DNA of 9,416 nt from positions 1 to 9,416 of the forward strand of contig CANUCM010000124.1 of NCBI GenBank assembly GCA_947856675.1, in the 5' to 3' direction. The stretch comes from an uncultured Clostridia bacterium. Its GTDB lineage: Bacteria; Bacillota; Clostridia; Oscillospirales; Butyricicoccaceae. The notes beneath the pieces were generated by a model, which did not search any database, was not told the DNA's origin, and saw nothing but the letters and a program-made list of their open reading frames with translations. The position numbers and the translations under genes were made by a program. Shown here piece by piece: positions 1 to 6,552 of this stretch (within the stretch, counting starts at the first letter, position 1; each line of letters starts with the position of its first letter).

Positions 1-57
1 TAGAGCATGCGGCTGTTAACCGCAGGGTCGTTGGTTCGAGTCCAACAGGGGGAGCCA
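1..57 (+). tRNA. tRNA-Asn (GTT), 5' part outside the window
   Basis: Only the 3' three-quarters of the gene lies in the window. The end of the D arm (GAGC) is followed by an anticodon stem TGCGG/CCGCA (8-12 and 20-24) closing the loop CTGTTAA, with anticodon GTT at 15-17, hence asparagine. The T arm is a perfect GTTGG/CCAAC stem (30-34 and 42-46) with loop TTCGAGT. The 3' acceptor strand AGGGGGA (47-53), a G discriminator and an encoded CCA (55-57) finish the gene. A terminator follows at once, so this tRNA is the last of its transcription unit. Confidence 0.95.
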
Positions 58-61
58 AAGG

Positions 62-88
62 GACTGCCCAATCGGGCGGTCTTTTTTT
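62..88 (+). terminator. Rho-independent terminator after tRNA-Asn
   Basis: An 8-bp stem GACTGCCC/GGGCGGTC (62-69 and 74-81, one T-G wobble) with the four-base loop AATC is followed directly by seven T residues (82-88). It starts five bases after the tRNA CCA end and should end the tRNA transcript. Confidence 0.9.
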
Positions 89-115
89 ATTGTCTGAGCC
101 TGATATATAAAATGA

Positions 116-147
116 AAAATGCGTGCAGGGTATGCACGCATTTTTTT
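116..147. terminator. Bidirectional terminator at the end of the TetR-family gene
   Basis: The arms AAAATGCGTGCA (116-127) and TGCACGCATTTT (133-144) form a perfect 12-bp stem around a five-base loop. Seven T residues (141-147) lie on the plus strand and a run of A residues (115-119) supplies a U-tract on the minus strand. The minus-strand TetR-family gene stops at 153, so the main role is probably to end that transcript. It may also back up the tRNA terminator. Confidence 0.85.
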
Positions 148-152
148 ATGTG

Positions 153-782
153 TCAATTTTCGGGATAAAGCCCGTCTTTCAGCAGCGCTCTTTTGATGCG
201 CTCGCGCGCCGAGGAAACGGCCAGATCATAATCAACGCACTGGACACCAAAGAATTTGAATACGCAGCAGCCGGCGGACATAAAACTGATATCGGCAAAC
301 GCCTGGCGGATCCGGCTTTCCTCCAAAATACCGGCTTCGCGGTAGCGAACAATGGCCTGATATTCTATTTCCAGGGCTTCACGGTCGATTTGCTGCATAA
401 ACTCCCGGATTTTGGGACTGAGATTGCTATTGGGAAGCAGGTACATATTGAGAACACGGCGGATTTCAGACATTTGCTGGCCGTGGTCGATAATGTGGTC
501 GATGACAAGGCACAGGGCTTTGACCGGGCTCATATTGTCGGGAATACGAAAATAATATTCCGGCAGATGTTTTCGGTCTTCCTCCACAATATGGCGGAAA
601 CATTGCTGAATCATATCATCTTTTCCATCAAAGTAATAGGCGATGGTGTTGATGTGCAAATGGCAGCGAGAGGAAATTTTGGCATAGGTAATACCGTTGA
701 GACCCTCTTCGAGGAGAAGGTCGGTGATGGTGTCAAATATCAAGTTTTTCCTTGCGTTGTGATTGCTGTTGTGACGGTCCAT
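153..782 (-). CDS. TetR/AcrR-family transcriptional regulator
   Basis: This 209-residue protein has the length and architecture of a TetR-family repressor. The N-terminal DNA-binding domain spans about residues 10-58. Its helix-turn-helix (about 31-51) contains the family pattern ITYAKIS, then a turn, then the recognition helix ending INTIAYYF, followed by the usual GKDDMI. The remaining roughly 150 residues are helical and variable, as in TetR ligand-binding domains, and do not reveal the ligand. The ATG at 780-782 is chosen because AGGGGG lies seven bases upstream. The gene has its own promoter (809-837), ends at a bidirectional terminator, and is divergent from the peptide-importer operon, with tandem palindromes between them. 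It is therefore the obvious candidate regulator of that operon and of itself. The regulatory link is inferred; family membership is clear. Confidence 0.93.
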   Translation of the reverse strand: MDRHNSNHNARKNLIFDTITDLLLEEGLNGITYAKISSRCHLHINTIAYYFDGKDDMIQQCFRHIVEEDRKHLPEYYFRIPDNMSPVKALCLVIDHIIDHGQQMSEIRRVLNMYLLPNSNLSPKIREFMQQIDREALEIEYQAIVRYREAGILEESRIRQAFADISFMSAGCCVFKFFGVQCVDYDLAVSSARERIKRALLKDGLYPEN

Positions 783-808
783 AATGCATCCCCCTATGTG
801 TTACAAAT

Positions 809-837
809 ATTGTAGCAAAGGATACGGATAAATTCAA
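809..837 (-). promoter_or_regulatory. Sigma-A-type promoter of the TetR-family gene
   Basis: Read on the minus strand, TTGAAT (-35, 832-837) is separated by exactly 17 bases from TACAAT (-10, 809-814). The -10 is preceded by TGC, giving an extended -10. Transcription would start near 802, leaving a leader of about 20 bases that carries the AGGGGG ribosome binding site. The tandem palindromes lie just upstream of the -35 rather than over it. Confidence 0.75.
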
Positions 838-840
838 CAA

Positions 841-851
841 GGCAACTTGCC
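841..851. repeat. Small perfect inverted repeat GGCAA-C-TTGCC
   Basis: Five-base arms flank a single central base. It lies between the TetR-gene -35 box (832-837) and the first 19-bp palindrome (858-876), so it could be an additional protein-binding site. It is short enough to occur by chance. The same arm sequences form a hairpin at 4834-4849 inside the operon, which may be coincidence. Confidence 0.35.
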
Positions 852-857
852 AAACTT

Positions 858-876
858 TTTCGTATGCCTTACGAAG
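858..876. promoter_or_regulatory. Operator-like palindrome, copy 1
   Basis: TTTCGTATGCCTTACGAAG contains perfect six-base arms TTCGTA/TACGAA around a five-base centre whose G and C also pair. It matches copy 2 (879-897) at 15 of 19 positions. Paired palindromes in the gap between a TetR-family gene and a divergent operon are the usual arrangement for TetR-type operators. That the adjacent regulator binds here is inferred. Confidence 0.65.
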
Positions 877-878
877 GG

Positions 879-897
879 TTTCGGATGGTTTACGAAA
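879..897. promoter_or_regulatory. Operator-like palindrome, copy 2
   Basis: TTTCGGATGGTTTACGAAA has outer arms TTTCG/CGAAA. It is a direct near-repeat of copy 1 shifted by 21 bp, which puts both sites on the same face of the helix. It covers the position of the -35 element for the extended -10 promoter at 906-914. A protein bound here would be well placed to block, or possibly to recruit, polymerase at the operon. Confidence 0.62.
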
Positions 898-905
898 AAC
901 TGTCA

Positions 906-914
906 TGGTATATT
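906..914 (+). promoter_or_regulatory. Extended -10 promoter of the peptide-importer operon
   Basis: TGGTATATT reads as an extended -10 (TGn) followed by TATATT, five of six matches to TATAAT. No good -35 lies at the right distance, since 886-891 is TGGTTT, but extended -10 promoters can work without one. The -35 position falls inside operator copy 2. Predicted transcription start is near 921, about 80 bases before the first gene. Confidence 0.5.
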
Positions 915-948
915 GTGTATAAGAAATTCACAAATAACCAGAGTACAT

Positions 949-978
949 TTGACAAAATGACAAAAAACTTTTTGGAAT
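949..978 (+). promoter_or_regulatory. Alternative promoter for the operon
   Basis: A perfect TTGACA (949-954) is followed after 18 bases by the weak -10 TGGAAT (973-978, four of six matches). If used, transcription would start near 985, almost on top of the first gene's ribosome binding site (987-993), leaving it at most a base or two of leader. That makes this a weaker candidate than the extended -10 site at 906-914. Confidence 0.3.
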
Positions 979-1000
979 AATGCGTGGAGGTGGGATAAAT

Positions 1001-1933
1001 TTGCTCAAATATCTGCTGAACAGACTGTGGCAGACCCTTGTGGTTTTGCTGGGCGTGACGCTGATCACATTTATTTTGATGAATGTGGTCCCGGGCAACC
1101 CGGTGCTTATGATGCTTGGTCAGCGCGCGGACGAAGACACGGTTGCCCGTGTTGAGCATGAGCTTGGAATGGATCAGCCTTATCACATCCAGTACGGGCG
1201 TTTTCTGAAGGGACTTGTGCAGCTGGATTTGGGACGCTCTTATTTCAGAAAAGTTCCGGTTGTGGATTTGGTGAGCAGCCGCTTTTTGATAACGGCAAAG
1301 GTGGCGCTGATTACATTTGCGTTTTCTGTGGTTTTCGGTGTGGGGATTGGTATTATTGCGGCGGTAAACCGCGGGAAGATTTTGGATAGGGGGCTGATGG
1401 CCCTTGCCATACTGGGCATTTCGGCACCATCGTTCTGGGTTGCCTTGCTGCTGCAAATTATATTCGGCCTGATATTGGGCTGGCTGCCGATTTCAGGTCT
1501 GGATGACTGGAAGAGCTATATTCTTCCGTGTTTTGCGTTGGGAACGCGGTTTGCAGCCACGATGGCCCGTTTTACAAGAACGAGCATGCTGGATGTTATC
1601 GGCCAGGATTATGTGCGCACCGCGAGGGCCAAGGGCCTGCGTGAAAAATCGGTGATTTTGCAGCACTCCTTTAAAAACGCGCTGATTCCGGTGATTACGT
1701 TGTCCGGTATGCAGCTGGGCGGCCTGCTGTGCGGTGCAATTCTCACGGAAACGGTGTTCACCATTCCCGGCATCGGCAAGCTGACGGTGGACAGCATGAT
1801 GGAACGTGACCTGCCGCTGCTTCAGGGCTGTATCATTTACATTGCGATTGTGGTTGTATGCTGCAATCTTCTGGTGGATTTGTCGTATGCGCTGATTGAT
1901 CCGCGCATCCGAGTGACGGCGAAGGGGGTATAA
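1001..1933 (+). CDS. Peptide ABC transporter permease, DppB/OppB type
   Basis: This 310-residue integral membrane protein is the first permease of a Dpp/Opp-type importer. The N-terminus MLKYLLNRLWQTLVVLLGVTL is characteristic of the DppB family, and about six hydrophobic segments follow. The EAA loop that contacts the ATPases is visible at about residues 204-225 (YVRTARAKGL, then NALIPVI). The C-terminus, ending DLSYALIDPRIR, is also typical. An in-frame ATG exists at 980, but the strong site GGAGGTG (987-993) lies downstream of it and eight bases before TTG 1001. The TTG start restores the normal family N-terminus, so it is preferred. The next permease begins two bases after the stop. Substrate is not evident; di- or oligopeptides are usual for the family. 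Confidence 0.93.
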   Translation: MLKYLLNRLWQTLVVLLGVTLITFILMNVVPGNPVLMMLGQRADEDTVARVEHELGMDQPYHIQYGRFLKGLVQLDLGRSYFRKVPVVDLVSSRFLITAKVALITFAFSVVFGVGIGIIAAVNRGKILDRGLMALAILGISAPSFWVALLLQIIFGLILGWLPISGLDDWKSYILPCFALGTRFAATMARFTRTSMLDVIGQDYVRTARAKGLREKSVILQHSFKNALIPVITLSGMQLGGLLCGAILTETVFTIPGIGKLTVDSMMERDLPLLQGCIIYIAIVVVCCNLLVDLSYALIDPRIRVTAKGV

Positions 1934-1935
1934 TC

Positions 1936-2832
1936 GTGCAGACAAAGCAGCAAAAGCTCGATGCAGCTTCCCGTGCCGCGGGCAAAAAATCCCGCAGTTA
2001 TTATGTGGATGCCATGATGCGCCTGCGCAAAAACCGTTCGGCAATGGTTTGCCTTGCCATCATTGTGATTTTTATTTTTATCGCCCTGGCAGCCGACTGG
2101 ATTGCGCCGTATGACCCGTATGAAATCGACCTGAAAAATATTCTGGCGAAGCCTTCGGCCGAGCACTGGATGGGCACGGATGAGCAGGGGCGCGATATTT
2201 TCTCGAGAATCCTGTTCGGGACGCGGATTTCCCTTGCGGTAGGGCTTGTTTCGCAGGTGATATCCACTGCCCTGGGCGTGGTTTTGGGATCCATCGCGGG
2301 GTATTACGGCGGGAAAATTGACATGTTGATTTCGCGTATGATGGAGATTTTCTCGGCATTTCCCGACCTCTTGTTTGCCATAGGCATTATGTTTGTTCTT
2401 GGTCCGGGCATCATCAATATCTTTATTGCGCTGGGAATTCTGGGCTGGGTCGGCACAGCCAGGCTGGTGCGCAGCCAGGTGCTTCAGATTAAGGAGATGG
2501 AATATGTGGCGGCGGCCAAATCCTCGGGCGCCACCAGCTTCTGGCTGATCACACGGCATATGATTCCCAACTGCGTGTCGACGATCATTATCCTGATTAC
2601 GATGGGCATACCGGGTGCTATCATGTCCGAGGCGTCGCTGTCCTTTTTGGGGCTGGGCGTGCATCCGCCCACGGCAAGCTGGGGCTCGATGATCAATACG
2701 GGCCGCATTTACATACTCAGCGACCCGACGTACAGCGTTTTTCCGGGCATCGCCATTATTATTCTGGTGCTGGCCTTCAACATCTTTGGGGACGGACTGC
2801 GCGATGCGCTTGACCCCCGCCTGAAAGACTAG
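1936..2832 (+). CDS. Peptide ABC transporter permease, DppC/OppC type
   Basis: This 298-residue protein is the second membrane subunit. It has the OppC-type N-terminal region: a basic stretch, a first membrane helix (about 35-55), then the conserved periplasm-side motif WMGTDEQGRDIFSRILFGTR. The binding-protein-dependent permease domain follows, with its EAA loop at about 191-215 (VAAAKSSGA, then HMIPN). It ends with FGDGLRDALDPRLKD, a classic DppC tail. The start is GTG at 1936, with AAGGGGG seven bases upstream inside the end of the previous gene; the two genes are only two bases apart and must be co-transcribed. It should pair with the DppB-type protein to form the channel. Confidence 0.94.
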   Translation: MQTKQQKLDAASRAAGKKSRSYYVDAMMRLRKNRSAMVCLAIIVIFIFIALAADWIAPYDPYEIDLKNILAKPSAEHWMGTDEQGRDIFSRILFGTRISLAVGLVSQVISTALGVVLGSIAGYYGGKIDMLISRMMEIFSAFPDLLFAIGIMFVLGPGIINIFIALGILGWVGTARLVRSQVLQIKEMEYVAAAKSSGATSFWLITRHMIPNCVSTIIILITMGIPGAIMSEASLSFLGLGVHPPTASWGSMINTGRIYILSDPTYSVFPGIAIIILVLAFNIFGDGLRDALDPRLKD

Positions 2833-2845
2833 GGGAGGGAGTAGC

Positions 2846-3850
2846 ATGGAAAAACTGATTGAGGTCAAAAACCTTAAAACATACTTCTACACGGAAGACG
2901 GCGTTGTAAAAGCTGTGGATGACGTGTCTTTCTCCATTGAAAAGGGAAAGACGCTGGGCATTGTCGGTGAGTCGGGCAGCGGAAAAAGCATTACTTCGCT
3001 TTCCATTATGCGGCTTGTCCAGTCGCCCCCGGGCAAAATTGTCGGCGGCGAAGTGCTGTTTCACGGCCGGGATCTTTTGAAGATTCCGCTCAACGAAATG
3101 CGCGAGGTGCGCGGCAACGATATCGCGATGATTTTTCAGGAGCCGATGACCAGTCTGAACCCTGTGTTTACCGTGGGCCGTCAGATTGCGGAAGCGGTCA
3201 TGATTCATCAAAACTGCGACAAGAAAAAAGCGTGGGAAAAGGCGGTGCAGATGCTGTCGCTTGTGGGGATTCCCAACCCGGAAAAACGGATTAAGGAATA
3301 CCCGCATCAGCTTTCCGGCGGCATGCGGCAGCGCGTGATGATTGCCATGGCGCTCAGCTGCAGTCCGGAGCTTTTGATTTGCGACGAGCCGACCACGGCG
3401 CTTGACGTTACGATTCAGGCCCAGATTCTGGACCTTATCAACGAGCTGAAAGAACGCACCGGCGCAGCGGTTATCATGATCACGCACGCGCTGGGTGTCA
3501 TTGCGGAAGTGGCAGATGACGTCATCGTGATGTACTGCGGGCGGATTGTGGAGCATGCAGACGTGCACAGCCTGTTCAAGGAGCCGCTGCACCCGTATAC
3601 GCAGGGGCTGCTCCGTTCGATCCCCCGTCTGGATCAAAACGATGAAAAGCTGTCCTCCATTCCCGGTATGGTCCCCAAGATGACGCAGATGCCGGACGGC
3701 TGTCCGTTTCATCCGCGCTGCCACTGTGCGCTGGACATCTGCCGCCAGGTGTCGCCGGAAGCGTTCCCTGTGCGCGGGCGCATGGTGCGCTGCCTGAAGT
3801 ACCATCCGGAATACGAACAGCAATGGAAGGAGGAGGCAGCCGGTGAGTAA
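2846..3850 (+). CDS. Peptide ABC transporter ATP-binding protein, DppD/OppD type
   Basis: This 334-residue ATPase energises the importer from the cytoplasmic side. Visible motifs are Walker A GESGSGKS (41-48), the Q-loop glutamine (98, in FQEPMTSLNP), an LSGGMRQR signature (156-163), Walker B LLICDEP (176-182) and the H-loop histidine 214. The oligopeptide-transporter C-terminal extension carries Cys286, 292, 299 and 316, the cluster that binds an iron-sulphur centre in several family members. The residue after the H-loop histidine is Ala (ITHALG) where the family nearly always has Asp. The start ATG follows GGGGAGGG at good spacing, 13 bases after the second permease. The stop overlaps the next gene by eight bases. 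Confidence 0.94.
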   Translation: MEKLIEVKNLKTYFYTEDGVVKAVDDVSFSIEKGKTLGIVGESGSGKSITSLSIMRLVQSPPGKIVGGEVLFHGRDLLKIPLNEMREVRGNDIAMIFQEPMTSLNPVFTVGRQIAEAVMIHQNCDKKKAWEKAVQMLSLVGIPNPEKRIKEYPHQLSGGMRQRVMIAMALSCSPELLICDEPTTALDVTIQAQILDLINELKERTGAAVIMITHALGVIAEVADDVIVMYCGRIVEHADVHSLFKEPLHPYTQGLLRSIPRLDQNDEKLSSIPGMVPKMTQMPDGCPFHPRCHCALDICRQVSPEAFPVRGRMVRCLKYHPEYEQQWKEEAAGE

Positions 3851-4829
3851 CGCTCAGAATGCCCCGCTGCTTGAAGTGCAGGGGCTTAAGAAATGGTTTC
3901 TGGTCAAGAAAGGCCATTTTGGCCGTCCTGACCGGTATGTAAAGGCGGTCAATGGCGTGGACTTTACAGTCGGCGCCGGGGAAACGCTGGGCGTGGTCGG
4001 CGAGTCCGGGTGCGGTAAGTCCACCATGGGGCGATCGGTCATGAGGCTGATTGAGCCGACCGCGGGCACGGTGCGTTTTGACGGAGTGGATTTTACGGCA
4101 CTCAGCCCGCAGGAGCTTCGGAAACGGCGCGCCGACATGCAGATCATTTTCCAGGATCCGTTTGCATCCCTGGATCCGCGCATGACGGTGGGCGACATCA
4201 TCGGCGAGCCGATGGACATCCAAAAGCTGCATGCGAGCCGTGCGGAGCGCGAGGAACACATTCTCGATTTGTGCCAGCTGGTCGGGCTGGACCATGATTA
4301 CCTGAAGCGGTATGCGCATGAGTTTTCCGGCGGCCAGCGCCAGAGAATCGGCATTGCCCGCGCGCTGGCACTCAGTCCCAAGCTGATTGTCTGTGACGAG
4401 CCGGTGTCGGCCCTGGACGTTTCCATCCAGGCGCAGGTCATCAATCTGATGGAAGAAATCCAGCAGAAACGCGGCGTCGCATATATTTTCATTTCGCATG
4501 ACCTGTCGGTGGTAAAATACATTTCCGATAAGGTCGCGGTGATGTATCTCGGGAAAATCGTGGAAATCGCGCCGAAGAACCGACTGTATGACGTGGCAGC
4601 GCACCCGTACACCCAGGCGCTCATGAGCGCGATCCCCATTGCAGATCCTGATCACGGGCGCAGGCGGATTCGGCTGGAGGGCGATCTTCCCAGCCCGATG
4701 AATCTGCCGACAGGCTGCTGTTTCCACACGCGCTGCCCGTATGCCACCGAACGCTGCGCGCAGGAGGAGCCGGAGCTGAAGCTCGTGGGGGAAAACCATT
4801 ATTGCGCGTGCCATCTTACTGTTGGGTAA
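3843..4829 (+). CDS. Peptide ABC transporter ATP-binding protein, DppF/OppF type
   Basis: This 328-residue protein is the second ATPase and should form a heterodimer with the DppD-type subunit. Motifs are Walker A GESGCGKST (53-61), Q-loop Gln104 in FQDPFASLDP, signature FSGGQRQR (161-168), Walker B LIVCDE (181-186) and H-loop SHD with His219. The sequence FQDPFASLDPRMTV is typical of the F subunit. The C-terminal extension again has a cysteine cluster (292/293, 298, 305, 321/323). The start is GTG at 3843, six bases after AAGGAGGAGG, and it overlaps the preceding gene by eight bases, so the two ATPases are probably translationally coupled. Confidence 0.94.
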   Translation: MSNAQNAPLLEVQGLKKWFLVKKGHFGRPDRYVKAVNGVDFTVGAGETLGVVGESGCGKSTMGRSVMRLIEPTAGTVRFDGVDFTALSPQELRKRRADMQIIFQDPFASLDPRMTVGDIIGEPMDIQKLHASRAEREEHILDLCQLVGLDHDYLKRYAHEFSGGQRQRIGIARALALSPKLIVCDEPVSALDVSIQAQVINLMEEIQQKRGVAYIFISHDLSVVKYISDKVAVMYLGKIVEIAPKNRLYDVAAHPYTQALMSAIPIADPDHGRRRIRLEGDLPSPMNLPTGCCFHTRCPYATERCAQEEPELKLVGENHYCACHLTVG

Positions 4830-4833
4830 TCCA

Positions 4834-4849
4834 CGGCAAGGGGTTGCCG
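4834..4849 (+). other. Intercistronic hairpin before the binding-protein gene
   Basis: CGGCAA/TTGCCG (4834-4839 and 4844-4849) can form a six-base-pair stem with loop GGGG in the 49-base gap between the second ATPase gene and the binding-protein gene. No T-run follows, so it is not an ordinary terminator. Hairpins here often protect the downstream binding-protein message or partly stop upstream decay; that role is inferred. Confidence 0.45.
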
Positions 4850-4878
4850 AAATCTCATATATTAAAGGAGGAAAAACC

Positions 4879-6513
4879 ATGAGAGCAAAAAAACTGTGCG
4901 CCCTGCTTCTTGCTCTGCTGATGCTGTTTGCGTTGGCGGCCTGCAGTGAGGATGAAGCTCAGGAGCCTTCGGGCAGCGAGAGCCAAGGCGAAACCGAAGA
5001 CCAGGGCGGGGGCGAAACCACGCTGAGCGAGCTGGTTTTCGGCCAGAGAAACATGAAAGCCCCGCTGGACCGCACGGTGGGCACCTACATTGAAACCGGG
5101 CAGGTTACGGAATGGGTGTACGAAGGCATGTATTCGATCAATCCGGAAACCGGTGAGCTGGAGCCCTGCCTGGCTGAGAGCTACGAAGTTTCGGACGACG
5201 GCCTGACCTACACATTCCACCTGCATGATGGGGTAAAGTTCCATAACGGCGCTGACTTTACCTCAGCTGACGTAAAGTACTCCTTTGAGCGTCTGCTGAC
5301 CCCCGCGACCAACGCCCTGGTTGGCGAGGACTACAACATGATCGTCGGTGCCAACGAAATGATGGATGGACAGGCGACGGAGCTGGCCGGCCTGACCTGC
5401 CCGGACGATTACACCGTTGTCATTGAAACCAATGAAGTGATGGCTCTGACCATGGCTTTCATTTCCACGACTCCCATTTACCCGAAGGATGCCTGCGCGG
5501 AAGCCGGGGCTGACTGGGGCCTGCAGGACAACGTCATCGGCACCGGCCCGTATAAGCTGGCAGAAAATGCCGACACGCAGATCACCCTTGAAAAGTTTGA
5601 TGGCTACTGGCGCGGAGACGATGCGGTCAAGGTGGATCGCGTTGTGTATAAGCTGTATGATGACGCTGCGACCATGCAGCTTGCCTATCAGAACGGTGAT
5701 ATTGACGCGTATATCATTGATGCCACACAGGTCGAGCAGTTCCAGGAAACCGTGCCCGACGAGGTGAAATCCTTCCCGACCTATGGTCACTATTTCACTA
5801 TCATGAACCAGAGCATGGCGCCGTTTGATGACATCAAGGTCCGCGAGGCGTTCTTCTATGCCATTGACGTCGACGCGATTGCAAACGACCTGCTCAAGGG
5901 CACGCACGAAGCGGCTTCCTGCCTGCTGGCTCCGTCGGTGATGGGCCACGAAGCGCGTGAAACAGTCAAGTATGATCCCGAAAAGGCAAAGCAGATGCTG
6001 GCTGATGCCGGATATCCCGACGGTGTCCAGTTTGACGCTTACACGACCAACCTGACCGGCTCGGGCGGCCAGATGCTGGTGGCCATGCAGGCGCAGGCGG
6101 AACCGGCCGGCTTTACCATGGAAATCACACAGGTTGACACCGCGACCTGGACGGAAATCCGCAACAGCGGCCAGGTGCCCTTTGCCATCGGCAACTGGTA
6201 TCTGGGCATTGCCGAAGCGGACGGCATTGTGTACGGCTTCTTCCACAGCTCCAACAACAAGTTCTTCTCGGTCATGTACGAAAGCGAGGAGTATGACAAC
6301 CTGGTTCAGTCGGCGCGTCTGGAGCTGGACACCGACAAGCGCATCGAGCTGTACAAACAGGCAGACGACATGCTGGTGCTTGAGGACTTTGTCACCGTGC
6401 CTATCTGCTACCCGACGTCTTTCTATCTGGTCAAGACCTATGTGAAGGATTTTGACATGTACAACAGCGTCCTGCCGCTGTGGGACTGCTCGGTTGATAT
6501 GTCGGCAAAATAA
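4879..6513 (+). CDS. Peptide-type substrate-binding lipoprotein (SBP_bac_5 family)
   Basis: This 544-residue extracellular lipoprotein captures the ligand and delivers it to the permeases. A signal peptide (basic residues 3-5, hydrophobic core 6-18) ends in the lipobox LAAC with Cys22 as the lipid-modified residue. An acidic, Ser/Gly/Glu-rich tether follows (about 23-48). The mature protein shows the family 5 hallmark at about 107-140 (DGLTYTFHLHDGVKFHNG, then FTSADVKYSFERLL), and later NVIGTGPYKL and FDDIKVREAFFYAID, all typical of DppA/OppA proteins. The ATG at 4879 is preferred over an in-frame ATG at 4822 because AAAGGAGG (4864-4871) precedes it at seven bases and it begins exactly at the signal peptide. 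The bound substrate cannot be predicted from sequence. Confidence 0.95.
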   Translation: MRAKKLCALLLALLMLFALAACSEDEAQEPSGSESQGETEDQGGGETTLSELVFGQRNMKAPLDRTVGTYIETGQVTEWVYEGMYSINPETGELEPCLAESYEVSDDGLTYTFHLHDGVKFHNGADFTSADVKYSFERLLTPATNALVGEDYNMIVGANEMMDGQATELAGLTCPDDYTVVIETNEVMALTMAFISTTPIYPKDACAEAGADWGLQDNVIGTGPYKLAENADTQITLEKFDGYWRGDDAVKVDRVVYKLYDDAATMQLAYQNGDIDAYIIDATQVEQFQETVPDEVKSFPTYGHYFTIMNQSMAPFDDIKVREAFFYAIDVDAIANDLLKGTHEAASCLLAPSVMGHEARETVKYDPEKAKQMLADAGYPDGVQFDAYTTNLTGSGGQMLVAMQAQAEPAGFTMEITQVDTATWTEIRNSGQVPFAIGNWYLGIAEADGIVYGFFHSSNNKFFSVMYESEEYDNLVQSARLELDTDKRIELYKQADDMLVLEDFVTVPICYPTSFYLVKTYVKDFDMYNSVLPLWDCSVDMSAK

Positions 6514-6521
6514 ATCACAGT

Positions 6522-6535
6522 ATCCCAAAAGGGAT
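6522..6535 (+). other. Weak hairpin between binding-protein and hydrolase genes
   Basis: ATCCC/GGGAT (6522-6526 and 6531-6535) with loop AAAA can form a five-base-pair stem nine bases after the binding-protein stop codon. It lacks a T-run and is only marginally stable. It may slightly reduce read-through into the hydrolase gene or have no role. Confidence 0.25.
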
Positions 6536-6552
6536 TAAGCGGAAAGGGGCGG

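Noticed and set aside
123..815. A 230-codon plus-strand open frame opposite the TetR-family gene.
   Set aside because: It runs antisense through a clear TetR-family protein, crosses the terminator and tetR promoter, and has no family features or ribosome binding site.
1837..2868. Long minus-strand frames opposite the permease and ATPase genes.
   Set aside because: They are rich in His, Arg, Gln and Asn, as expected from reading GC-biased genes backwards, and lie over unmistakable transporter genes.
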